This document shows positions 44,001 through 57,300 of a stretch of 64,000 nucleotides of DNA, in pieces; position 1 is the stretch's first letter, and each line of letters begins with the position of its first letter. Below the pieces are notes generated by a model that saw only the letters and a program-made list of their open reading frames with translations, was not told the DNA's origin and made no database searches. A program made the position numbers and the translations under genes. The stretch comes from Apostichopus japonicus (lineage: Eukaryota > Echinodermata > Holothuroidea > Aspidochirotida > Stichopodidae): NCBI RefSeq assembly GCF_037975245.1, contig NC_092580.1:14051001-14115000 (forward strand), given 5' to 3'.

Positions 44001-47000
44001 TAATTTTTGTGTGAATATGTTTGGGTTTCCCCAGCTTGTTGAAAGATTTTGCAAACTTGCCCTTTAGAATATGATCACATGCAATCATATTTTTCAGATG
44101 ATTACAATGTGCCTACAGATTGCCAACTCTGAGTTTTTGATACACAAAACTCGGGTCGACAAGGTCGAATGACTTATTAATTGCATCAAAACATGGTGAC
44201 TGATTTTTTATGGAAGGCCATTTGTTCTAGTGCCCAACATCATTTTGTTAAGTTGAAAACTTTCACCTATTTTCAAGATCAAAGAGCAAATTTCATATGT
44301 TTTTCATTTCTTTAAAAGCTAAAGACAGCTATGATACTCATGTGTGATGTGTTTGCCATTTTGTTTTGGGCAATGCAGAAATGCATCTGCCATGCAGACA
44401 GCCCCTCGTTCGATGGAAATTATGAATCGTACACATTGACCAGCGGCGCCGCGATGAGATGGAATGAGAACATCAAGTTCCGAATGCCAGCGACTGCTTT
44501 CTCGGAAAAGGAGAACATGCACATCAGATTTGAAATCAGGACAATATGTAAGTATTCACCAGCTGGTTTTTAGAACTGAAAGGGTTGACCTTGGTGATCT
44601 AGCTATTACCCGGCAAAACGTTTAGTTTCCCAGAGCCAGCTCTGTTACCGTGGTGACGGTATCGTCATCGGCGTGTCAATAGAGACTTATCGGAAGTTCC
44701 ACATTTGCGACCTCGATGGTAGAGAAGTTAACAGATCTAACAATAGAAAGCCAAAAACACAGCTGATCAATAAAACAAAAGTTTCATACCCTAACTCCAT
44801 GACACTTTTGGAATGCTATTTAAAATTGTCACTCAGCCAGATTATACAATCTGGAACCTCTCAGTTGTTTTGAAAAGTTGGGAGCATGAATTGGATGGGT
44901 TGAGAAAGTAACAGATGGAACAATAGAAAGCCAAAATCACAGCTGATCAATAAAACAAAAGTTTCATACCCAGACTCCATGACACTTTTGGAATGCTATT
45001 TAAAATTGTCACTCAGCCAGATTATACAATCTGGAACCTCTCAGTTGTTTTGAAAAGTTGGGAGCATGAATTGGATGGGTTTAGAAAGTAAACAACAGAT
45101 GGAACAATAGAAAGCCAAAATCACAGCTGATCAATAAAACAAAGTATGAAAGTACCAGACTCCACGGCAGTGTTGAATTACTACCAATACATTTAACTGA
45201 AACAGTGGTTACCATTACTGTATTCACATTTTCTGCTCACTTTAGGAATGCTATTTAAAAATCCTCACCCGGCCAGATCATACAGTCTGGACGTCTCAGT
45301 TGGTCTTAAGAGTCGTAGCATAAATCTGTGTCGCACAAATGATATGCTGTGATATTAGGTTGCTGATTTCTGGTGATGAGACTAGGACATTATTAATTTT
45401 TAGGGTATAAAAAAAGAGGTCTGTTCTTGTAAGGCGTAGCGGTGTGTGAGCTTGGATCTTTTGTCTTTTCCAGCACATAAAGCCAAGAAGCTTTGTGGCA
45501 TCGCCTTCATCAGACTGACGAAAGATGACGATACGACTGTGGAAAATGGAGAACACAGTCTCTTCGTTTACAAGGTCAGTGAAAATTCATTAAGGAATTA
45601 AGGAATTCATTGCAATCTGTCTGCAGTTCTGGACGGTTTTTGAGTAATACTTTATAATCAGTTGGAGCTCAAATGTCTGCGGTTGACATCATTTTCAGTC
45701 CCTCTTACCACAGTGGCCCCCCCCTCACCCAAAAGACCTATATTTTGGGGGGGGGGATGAAATTTGTCTTTTATCTAGTCAATCTACTCTCTTGTCACAG
45801 TGTTGCGATAATTATTCCTCACTTCTGTGGACACAAGTTTTCACTTTATTTTCAGTTTTCTAGAGGTCCGACTGCCGTAGTGGCCCGAGCAGACGGTCGA
45901 CAGTCCTATTTTAATGTACTGCCCGTTGTTTGCCAATGTTCACTTTCTCAACGGTAATTCCACCATATTCCAAGCCCCCCATTCCTCACCCTAACAGGAT
46001 GGATTTTAAGCATTTTCATGATTTCTTTGTATCAGTGTTCAATTTCCAAGTCCTCCCCTCCTCCCCTATCCCACCCCCCATCTATCCTCACAAGCGAGCC
46101 CTCAGATCTGTTTTAATTCATGCTATGTGTTGTTATGTGTTGCTATGCTATGCTATGTGTTCATGCTATGCTATGCTCAGTGTTGACCATTAAACTCTAA
46201 TTTGTCCACAGTGTCCAGAGCAGACAGTCCTCAAACCTGCAGACTACATTAAGCTTCCGGCTTCAGAATATGAACTTCCGCAAAGAGCAGCCTTGGTGGC
46301 TGGGAATCAGGTATACGTTAAGAACAACAACTGCAGTTTGACCATACAGACGATAGTCTGTTCTACGAAACTGACCCAGAATGGTACGTAAAGTCAGTGG
46401 GTGTTTTGAAACCCATTGAAAGAGGCATATTTTTGTATGCCTCATTGATATTGGCATAATTAGTCAGTGCGGACTTCCGATTTGTCTCTTTGTTTCCATT
46501 ACTAATTCAGGTAATTCTGCCCTTTACAGATTATTGAGGCTAAATAATTATATGGTAAAATGTGTTCTGCTTCAGAAAACAGCAGCATGTGCCAAGTATC
46601 TTGGCATTATCGAAGTAACGTAAAGCTGCTTTTCCGGGTTACTTTTGATCAGTTCTTTTATACCATTCAACACTAAATTAACGCAATACTGCAGATCATT
46701 AGTTTGTTGAGTCAGGTTTCCTTACAAATACTGAACTAGAAAAGAAAAGAAAAGAGAATTTTTTTTTCCAAGTTATCTGTTACATGTGATGGTGCAAAGA
46801 CCTTTAGGTCTATGAAAAATTCTCAGAGAAACATCGAATGTTGAGGACCCAAAATTTCATTATTTACTTACCTATTTGCTTAACGTTGGTACAAAACAAA
46901 TTCCATGAGAGTTTGATAAAATTAGGGAAGGCTCGCAAATTTAACCGACGATCATCCGGAGTTTAACCGACGATCAGCCGGCAGCATGCCACTGCTCATT

Positions 47001-50000
47001 ATGCAGCCTGCATATCGCTCACGCTTGAGTGCACACATCCACGGACTGCCTGTCAAAGTAATGAGCATCCAGTTCCCAACAGAGAAGCGCTGCTATTGTT
47101 TGTAAACAAAAGCTGAACTTGGCTTTTCCTGGTCTCTGGTTTTCACGTAACAATAGCACTCTGACCACAGATTTATTTCAAGAATGAGTTGAAATCATGA
47201 TACACTGTTTTCGTATTGAAAATACATTCTGGCTTCTTTTCCTGTTCAAAGGATTCTCATTCGCAAACACTGATCCATCTCTTTTTTTTATCTTAGTTTC
47301 CAACGAAACATTTTTATCTTCTAAATGATGTTTTGAATCATGAATAAGTAAATAGTTATATCACATGTTGTGTATTTTTAATTGATTGTGTAAGACTTAC
47401 GACGGAAAACCCAGAACCCATCAACTGAAATCGAATGCACAAGTTTGCTTTTGCCGAAGGTGCCCTTTATCTTAATCGTGTATTTTTTCGTGTGTGGATA
47501 AAATTACTCACCACCGAAAATGATAATATTATATCGGTGAAAAGTACTCGAAGTTAAAAGCTTCAATCCATCGCCACAGCAACAGTGCACGTACCATACC
47601 ATCTAAACAACTGCCAATTTCCAGCTAAATGAAAGTTGTGAACTAGTCTATGTAAAGTGTTTCTGTTTTGTTTTTGCAAACTGATGGTTAGGCAAGATTT
47701 TCCCATTGACATAGTGTGGTGTTAGGCTACTATGTGGTTGAAGATAGCAGCAATAATGAAGTATTCCATGGATATATTAGTTCCAGCTAACTGTGTCACA
47801 ATTTCAGCAAATAAAGTACGTAATTCCCTCCTCTTAACATAAGACGTTCTGTTACCGATTGTATTAAACTGCCTCGCAGTAATTTCTGGCTTTTGAATGA
47901 CTCTTAATTAATACTTTTTGTACTTTTTCTCAAAACAAGGAAATGTTGTCCAGCTCCTGAAGTGGCGTACAAACATGAATAAACTTGACAGTGTGGTTGA
48001 AAACCTCCATAGAGTGAAAGGAGATGACATAGTTGTGGTAAGAATTAATGCCTCAGTCATTCTTATTTCGGCCTTCCGTATAATCACCGAAAACATTGCT
48101 GTCATAATTGCAATCATTTGTGAAACGGAATTTTGAATTCTTTCTAGGTAATGGTTGTCTAGGCCAAGGGTATTATACATTGCTAAAGTCTTTCGAGTGA
48201 CTTTTTGTAACTTATTACTGTGACAAAAGTGGCTTCCTAGATCGAGATCCGACACAAATTATTTTAACATGCAGACTTTCGTCCTTGCTATACTTTCCGA
48301 TAAAGAAGCAAATGAAAATATTATTTTCAGATAATTTTTCCCTACTATTTTCTAGCCGGAAAGTCATATTATTCCATGTTAAAGCAAAACAATATTTCCT
48401 GTTGCCACCTTGAAAAAAACAGCTTAATGATGTCAAAATGTTATCAAAGTTGCAGAGCTTGATGTGATCATGATGTGATTTGTCAAGAATCAATTTAGCT
48501 TGAGTATTGAACTGTAAACTGTGAACTCTTTAAAAGATGAGAGAGCACAGAAAATATTTTGCTCTCCCAAAATTTGTTTGTTTTCATCTGTAGTTGATTT
48601 TACTCATAAGCATAGAATTTTGATAATAAACTCAATTTTGGTATATATCAACCAGATAGATGGAGCCCCATTGGTTGTTAAATTATATAAATTGGCAATA
48701 TTTGCTGGTCTTTGTAGAAATATGGATTGTCACTGTTTAAGTTGGGCTGTCTCTATCTCACCAATTATTTCTTTAATCAACTGTCATTCTACAACCCCTT
48801 ACCTTTTCTTGCATTTTCACAGGTTCTAAGTGATATTCTGGACTCCTTGTTTGAGATTCTGGATCTAAAGAAACCTCAACTGGAGAAACCTGTTTTCAAA
48901 GCTCTTGTAAGTTCGATACATAATAGTCCAATAGTTAATTTCAGTTGAGAAATACAACAAGATATTCATCTTTGACCAGACACAAACATTTACTCTAGCG
49001 AGACACAAACATTTTCCGAAAACATTCATGTTATATAAAAAATACTCAAGATATTTGTGTTCAATCGGCTGTTGATGATGTCACATGCATTTTGATTAGT
49101 CTCCTCCGACTTTTAGAAAAGTTCTTGATGGCAGTTACAGTTTTTTTTTTTTTCATATTTTTTTTATAAATACCCAGGCTAATTTGAACCAGATGATAAA
49201 GCTTAGAACTTAAGAAACATCTTAACTCATGACGTTAGCACCAAAGCATTGGTCCCCTGCAAATTATTGCATTTTGGGATAGGCAATTGAAAATAGAGAA
49301 TTTGTGAGAAAATTGAGGGAAAAAAATGACTATACAATAGGGGATCATATTTTGCGGGAAAAAAAAAATTAGATATCAGTATTCAAAATTTCCCCCTTTT
49401 TTTCGCACAGATTTAGGTAGAGTTTGTTGCAAAAATTTGAATTGTTGGACCCTCTCGACGATAGCTTTCGGCTAGCCAGCACTCTAAACACATGTTTGTT
49501 TTCATGGTGGTTGTGTTGTTACCGTTCAGGTTCTCTCCAGATTGATCCCATATCTCATACCTGTATTTCCTCACCACCTTCAGTGATGACGAGTCACCAT
49601 CTTATATTTTCATACAGGTCTACATCATCAACACTCTGAACCACCAGCGGTACAAGTCTTTCACGTCCGTTCTAGATAATTACCTCCGTGGACAGTTTTC
49701 CAGTTCGACCCTCCACTTGTAAGTCGTCCGTATAATTTCATAAAAGAGTATTCTGAATGTAGGGAGAGAGCTAATGGTCAGGAATCAAAGGAAAGAATAT
49801 GTACCTGGGTAATTCCCCCCATCCCCCATACCCATCCAAAAAAGGTAAAAAAAATAGAAATGAAGTAAAACTGTTAAAAAAAAAGTGACAGAAAATGGAT
49901 CGTGAATTTTTTGTTTAGATTTCTCTCTCTCTCTGGATTTGTTTAATTAACAGCTCAAGTCTGTACTGTTTCATTGTACAAAAAGAACGGATTCTAGACA

Positions 50001-51332
50001 GAAAGAATGCTTTTGAAGCTAGTATTCTCCTGCCCTCTTACGTCCCTCTTCCTCCTTCCCTCGCCTCCTTCCCTCCTCCACTCCTCCCTCTTTCCTCCCC
50101 TCCTCCCGTCCCTTCATCCTTCCCCTTCTTCCCTCTCCCTCTCCCCCTTCCCTCTCCCTCTCCCCCTTCCCTCTTCTCTTCTTCCCTCCTCTCTCCTTCC
50201 TTCCTCTGCTCCTGCCCTTGTCTCCCCTTCTCTTTCCTCCACTCCTCCCCTCCCCTCCTCCCATCCCTTCTTCCGTCCCTCCCCTCATTCCCTCTCCCCC
50301 TTCCCTCCTCTCTCCTTCCCTTCCCCCTCCTCAATTTATCATCATATCAAAAGGAAGAGTTACTTGCAATGAATTTATGATCTCTTCTTCTTCCTACAGC
50401 TTTCTACTCAGCCGTCTGACAGAGAACATCCAACATGCATCAGACGACACTAAATTTGTGAAGGATATGTTGCTAGGGTTACAGCATTTTTTCAAGCTTA
50501 TCTTCATGTCGCACACCAATCTCCAACAGTAAGTGGACAGGTAGAATCAAGAGTTTAGCCAATAAAACAAAAATTTGTTTCCATTCACTTGCCCATATCT
50601 TAGATTAAAAACAGAGATATTGAAATGGGATTTTCAACTAACAGTGTGGAATACCCCTTTAAGGTATAGAGAAGGAAGAGATCGAATTTTTCACATCTCA
50701 GATGTTGTTTCCTTTGTTCTTTAAAGTTCACATAACATATATCATATTCTCAGGCCAAATGAGAAGAATGAAAACGATACCATTTCAAACCAGAATACGG
50801 AATCGTTTCTTATGTTTTCTCACAAAAATCCCGTTCCACATGTATTGTCACTTAACTTTCTAACCAAACTCAAAACATTACCTTTCATAATAATCAAGGA
50901 AAAATGTTTGCAATATTTTGAAAACAGATGATGTTTTTGTTTGATCGTTCTTCACCTTCTTAAATCATATTTGCAAAAAGTTTTGAACACTTTCGATCTG
51001 TCGCTGAAGCTCCAAAGTGCAAATAATTGATGACCCAGTTTATTCCTGACAAGTCATAAAATTGACAAAATTCCTTGTAGGTTTTGTCAAAAGTTGTCTT
51101 TGAGTTCAAGAGGTTTGAAGTAGATGTGTGGTGATATTTACAGTCTCCTGGATGACCTGATGGGGGGGACCAATCAAAATCTCTGCAAGTTCATTCCTTT
51201 TGTTTTCTTTTGAACAGAACGGCAGAAGTAGTCGACCAACTGGACATTGTCGAGAAAATCCGTGACCTCATCGATTCATTGAATGAGCTGATGCGGATGG
51301 TCAAACCAAACTTAGAGGATTTACAGGTATCA

Positions 51333-51365
<33 letters not shown>

Positions 51366-54300
51366 GGTCGGTCGGTTGGTGGTCGATCAATATAGATATA
51401 TCGCTTATCAACATCAAAAAGAAAAATGATAGTTGTCAATGACTTGCTTTGTTCCTTTCTTCTTGTGGCTGATAGTTCTGCTTCTCAATTTTTTTTCTAT
51501 TTGGCCGTTACCACGGAGATATCATCTGTCTCTTCTCTCCTCTTTGTAGCTCATAGTTCTACAGAACGCTGTGGCCGTGTACAGTGAAATGAAGAACATG
51601 GGTATTTACACAGTGGATGAAGTCTGCCAATTCACAGTCGATATCTTGGGGAGCATAAACAAGAGAGACCTGTCCCCAAAGTTACTGCTGGCCAAACTCA
51701 ACTGTATCCTGGATACGGTACGGAGCCCGCTGTTCCACGATATGAGTGAGTGTTGAATAATAACGAATGTACAAGCAATGAATATGTAGGAGCAATGAAT
51801 ATGTATATACAAGCAATGAATATGTAGGAGCAAGAAATTAAAAGGGATATTATTTATGTGATGGATTAACATTGAAGATTAAGATATTCCAATCTCCTAC
51901 TTTGAAAACCCCCCCAATCTGATTAATATCACATCCATGAATTCCATATATTATTGCTTGAATATAACTTGTAAGATGAACCTTGTTGAAACCAAATTGA
52001 ACCCCATTGCTTGGTCTATGATGTCATAGTACTCAGAACATGTATAATGTAGGTCATAATTTAATAATAATAATAATATTTTGGGGGGGGGATGGGAAAT
52101 GGAAAAAAATGTTTAATTTTCTCAATTTTTTTTTTAACTGTTTTGTTTGTTTCTTGAGTGGAGAGCTCATTTTGTGCATTATAGCAAAAAAAACAGAGTA
52201 AGGGAAGACATTTCTGGCGGAATGGTTACTATGACGATGTGAGCTGATGATATGTGATATATTTCTCTGTTTCCATCTCCATCTCCAGGTGCTCGTAGGG
52301 TCTTTGTGAGACCCATCATCCCTCAGTTGAAGGAGCATCTGGCTAAGCAAGATGCGGTGGAACGATGCGTCGACATTCTGTCCGAGATGCTCTCTCTCCT
52401 TCAGGCTATATCGAATGAAAAAGCAGTGGAAGGCGATCCTATCAAGGTAGTCAGTAGTGAGATGCATTTAATACATTAAGTATACCCTAACATGTTTACC
52501 ACATTGAAGTAACTCTGATGTAGGTCTCTCAAATCCATTTGTTATTTATCCTTCTTCTTTTTTAAATTTCCACATTTTTCCCTGTTTGAGTACAAACTGT
52601 AATTAAGAGGCATTTTTTCTCACCCCCCCCCTTTTCCACCTCCACTTTGTGGATGTCTAGGGAAAGGAAGAAATTGATGAAGACATCGGTCTCATATCCA
52701 AGGAGGTGATGCCAAGCTTGTTGTATGTTATGAACAGCAGACTCGAGAGCAGGGACGAACTCAAGCGGCAAGAAGTGGTGAGTGAAATTTTTGCTTAAAT
52801 GTTACATAATTAAGGTTTGGATTGCTCGCTGTCTCATAAATGTCTCTCTTTGTTAATCAGATTGTATTTCTTCGAAAAAATATGGGTAGGGGGGGGGGAC
52901 ACATGTGGCAATCGTACGGCAAGGAGAACCTACGACTGGGGGGCACGTCATATGGCTGGAGACACATCATGCAACTAGGGACACATCATATGGCTGGAGA
53001 CACATTATACAACTAGGGACACATAATATGGCTGCAGACACATTACACTACTAGGGACACATCCTGTGGCTGGAGACACATCATACGACTAGGGACACAT
53101 CATATGGCTGGAGACACATTATACGACTAGGGACACATCATATGGCTGGAGACACATTATACGACTAGGGACACATCATATGGCTGGAGACACATTATAC
53201 GACTAGGGACATATCATATGGCTGGAGACACATCATATGACTAGGGACACATCATATGGCTGGAGACACATTATACGACTAGGGACACATCATATGGCTG
53301 GAGACACATTATACGACTAGGGACATATCATATGGCTGGAGACACATCATATGACTAGGGACACATCATATGGCTGGAGACACATTATACGACTAGGGAC
53401 ATATCATATGGCTGGAGACACATCATATGACTAGGGACACATCATATGGCTGGAGACACATTATACGACTAGGGACATATCATATGGCTGGAGACACATC
53501 ATATGACTAGGGACACATCATATGGCTGGAGACACATTATACAACTAGGGACACATAATATGGCTGCAGACACATTACACTACTAGGGACACATCCTGTG
53601 GCTGGAGACACATCATACGACTAGGGACACATCATATGGCTGGAGACACATTATACGACTAGGGACACATCATATGGCTGCAGACACATTATACGACTAG
53701 GGACACATCATATGGCTGGAGACACATTATACAACTAGGGACACATAACATGGCTGCAGATACATTACACTACTAGGGACACATCCTGTGGCTGGAGACA
53801 CATCATACGACTAGGGACACATCATATGGCTGCAGACACATTATACGACTAGGGACACATCATATGGCTGCAGACACATTATACGACTAGGGACACATCA
53901 TATGGCTGGAGACACATTATACGACTAGGGACACATCACATGGCTGGAGACAAATATCCATTTCCAAATCTTGACAAAATAAGCATTTTCTATTTTGTCC
54001 TTTCTTGCAGACTAAGATTATGACATGTCTGTTAACATTGCTCAGCATCATGGAGGAGAAACACTACAAGACGTTCAGTCACATCTTTGTGGATATGTCC
54101 GCTAAACAGGAGTTCCTCAGCAAGTTGTTTGTAGGGTTCAATGGTATCTGTCATAGGGGTATTTACATGGAGCAGAGATGGATCACCATGAATATGGTAT
54201 GCAATCGGTAAGTTCAGAGAAACTTCAGCATCCAAACTCGATGAGCGTGTAAATAAAAGGACCAGTTGTTTTGCATGCTCTGTCGATGCCCACTGGACAG

Positions 54301-57300
54301 ATTGGTCAGTACGAAATTAATTGGTGTCTCGTTTGTCTGTTTGTCCGTTTGTCTGCTTGTTGTTGCTGCATCAGTCTCACTTCTCTTCAATGGTAGTCTG
54401 GACGATTTAGTCAACGCATACGGCATGTTTGCAGAAGACACACCTGGGATAGTCTAGTCTCATTTGCATAGTAAATCTCTCCCATGAAGGGTCAGCCAGT
54501 TGGTTACAGTTTCTCTAATGCTAATACCTCTCTAAACTGTCCTCTGATGACATGCTTCAAAGCACACGTATTGACAGTACAAACAGTTCCTAACCGTTAT
54601 CTGATAGAAATGTGAGATTTCATACTGCTCATGCTGACAATACGAGAAATGTGCGGGAACTAACGAGAAATATGATGCGGAAATATATGAAACATGAATG
54701 AAACGTGAGTGAAAACAAATGTGTGAGAGTTAATGAGGCAATAAATTGAGAAACAGGAGGGGGATGTGAGTAATATGACTGAGACACAAGCATTAGAAGG
54801 AGAAAATTTGCTTGAAATGCTTGCATGAATGCATGAATGAATCAATCAAAGCTCATATCTCTATACCCGACTGTTTGTGTGAATTGTGCTGAAATGTGAA
54901 GTTTTCAATTTCTGAAATATCAAAGGTAATAAATTTCTTTTTTGTCAGGTTAAAAAAAGTTTGACAAACCCCCTAGTCTCAAGGGTGTGTAGAATTTATG
55001 AAACTAAGGGATTTGTCGCCAATAAGATAAAAGCAATCCTTTTTTGAACTCAAAATGGCCATTAGTTTCCCCCGTATCCCATTTTTTGAGAAAAAAAAAC
55101 CCAGATGTGAGATGCAATTCATAACATACTTCCTGCCTAGGCAAACAAGAGTCATATCTTCTCTCCTCTCCTCTGCCTCACCACCATTCACCCCCACCCC
55201 CTTCCATCCCCTCCCCTCTCCTCCTGCTCATCCACCCATCAACAGTCTTATTACAATTCGTCCTATGCAAGTGCAACAAATATGGTTAAGATCTGAATTT
55301 TGTGCTTATGGATATTAGCATGTTAATGATAGATAATAAATTAGTGGTATTGTTCAGGCATGAGACTCTCCCGCGGAAACGCGGATTTCAGATTTTTTTT
55401 TTTTTTTCATTTTCGCGTTTTTTTCTCGTAATTCGCGTTTTTTATTATTTTTTATTATTTAATTTTTTTTTTTTTTTTTTTTTGCCGAACATGCTGGACT
55501 GTGAAGGGAAGGAACACCGAATTTGACCAGTGGTGGAATCGAGTAGCACAAAGCAAGCAAAAAAGCCTTTTTTTTTGGTTCAAAAAAGCTAAGGGATAAA
55601 TTATATACAAGCAGAAATTCCACACTTTTTTGGCGAGTTACGTGATATGGTAAGCCCTCCTTACCTGACAAAAAATTTCTAAAGGGGAGGGGGACACTCC
55701 CTCCCCATAAACCCCTCTCCCAGGACGGCGATCGATAAATTTCAGATTTTTTTTCCCTGGCTCAGTCTCATCCCTGATTGTTGAATTCATTATGTTGATT
55801 TCTTCCTATTACAGAGTAATGCTGAGAGCCATCAAATACTTCAGTGCAGACTTGCAGTCCTCCACCAGCGACGAAGGTTCCTTAGATGTAAGCAAACTCT
55901 CATTTTTATCGCGTCCTTGTCCTTATCAATTACACCACGATCGATCTTGATATGTACTAATACGTTTCGAGATATTGTAATGCCCGACGGCAACCGTGGT
56001 TCTTCCGGTTTTCTGCTGCCAGATCTCTTGGGGGGTATTTCTCTAAACTAAGTTCTGTTCTTTTGGGATATTTGACTTGAAAGTCATCAAGGCTTTATCT
56101 GGCCAGTTTTGTCATAAATTAAGTGATTCCATAGTTTCATGCTTCTTGATACTACAGTTGTAAAGCAAACGATCGACAGGGTCGTGGCTTGGATATATAA
56201 ACAAACGTTGCAAAGAGCAAACTAATTTTTTGGTCGCTAGAAGGATATGTAAATCATTAACCTCAGTATTGCTAATTTTGTCACAAGCATGAATGTTTAC
56301 CCCCCCCCCCTCCATTTACATGCTGCCAGAAATAAACAGAATTAGTGGCCCTCAGGAATCGGGAGATTTTTGTTGTAGTTGTACTATTGACGACAGATTT
56401 TAATTATCAATTGATATGTAAATGTTTTCGGCTGATAACGTTGACTCCAACTTTGACCTATCCTCCTTTTACTAGCTATGGAGAGAATTCTTCGAGCTTA
56501 CTGTTAGGTACGTCACCCAGGACTGCCTTAAGTTTGAGGCGAAATACTCAGGTTCCAAGAAGAGTCAGTTGAACGAAAAATTTGGAGATCTTCGTCTGGA
56601 TATGGCACAGCTTATGGTATCCAAATGGAATTCCTTGGGTGAGTCTAGTTGTGAAAATGAAATAGCCTGCCGTACGGTTGGATCAGGGGTTAATTATTTG
56701 ACTGGTAAACAAATGCATGGCAAATATATATCCTAGGGTATTCAGTAAATGTTCTGCAGTTTTTAATAAGCAGTCAATACATATAACAACAGGTAGGGTA
56801 GGTCTGACATCATAATAAAGAAACAATATATATATATGATGTGTGTACTTTCCAATCTTTAATAATAAATTATAATACTGTTACTTAATAAAAAACTTTT
56901 TTATTGTCTTCCAGACATCTGAACTTTATGAAAAAATCTAACAAATTGCATGATGGAATTAGATGACAATTTCTGTCGAAAAAGCCCCCTCAGATATAAA
57001 TTTTCGGTTATCCCTCGTAAAAATCCACCAAAGTGGTATTTTAAATTCAGTGGACAGTTCTTCATTTAGAGTTACAATTGTTATTTCACCTCTTTTTTTA
57101 TATTTTTTTATTTTTCATTTCTTCATATTTGTTAATTTTTGTTGTACTTTCAAACACTTTGCCAGGTGTGCATCAAGTTCCGTTGGCCAAGGAATCGATG
57201 ATCCGGTCTTTCCTGGACGTATCCTTGGTGCCGGACACAACTATTCGCCGGGTGGTCATGCCTCTTCTGTTTGATGTCATCAAATGGGAATGGCAGCAAC

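Larger units (their letters stand above)
54208..55814 (+). other. Intron (1.6 kb) with a dispersed repeat and a hAT-like element
   Basis: Holds a + strand copy of the repeat also found at 29745 (54495-54615) and a 422-bp hAT-like element (55355-55776) that ends only 38 bp before the acceptor. Long T tracts lie inside that element. Confidence 0.7.

Noticed and set aside
50019-50334. Minus-strand ORFs rich in arginine, glycine and glutamate
   Set aside because: Artefacts of a purine-only strand opposite a polypyrimidine tract.
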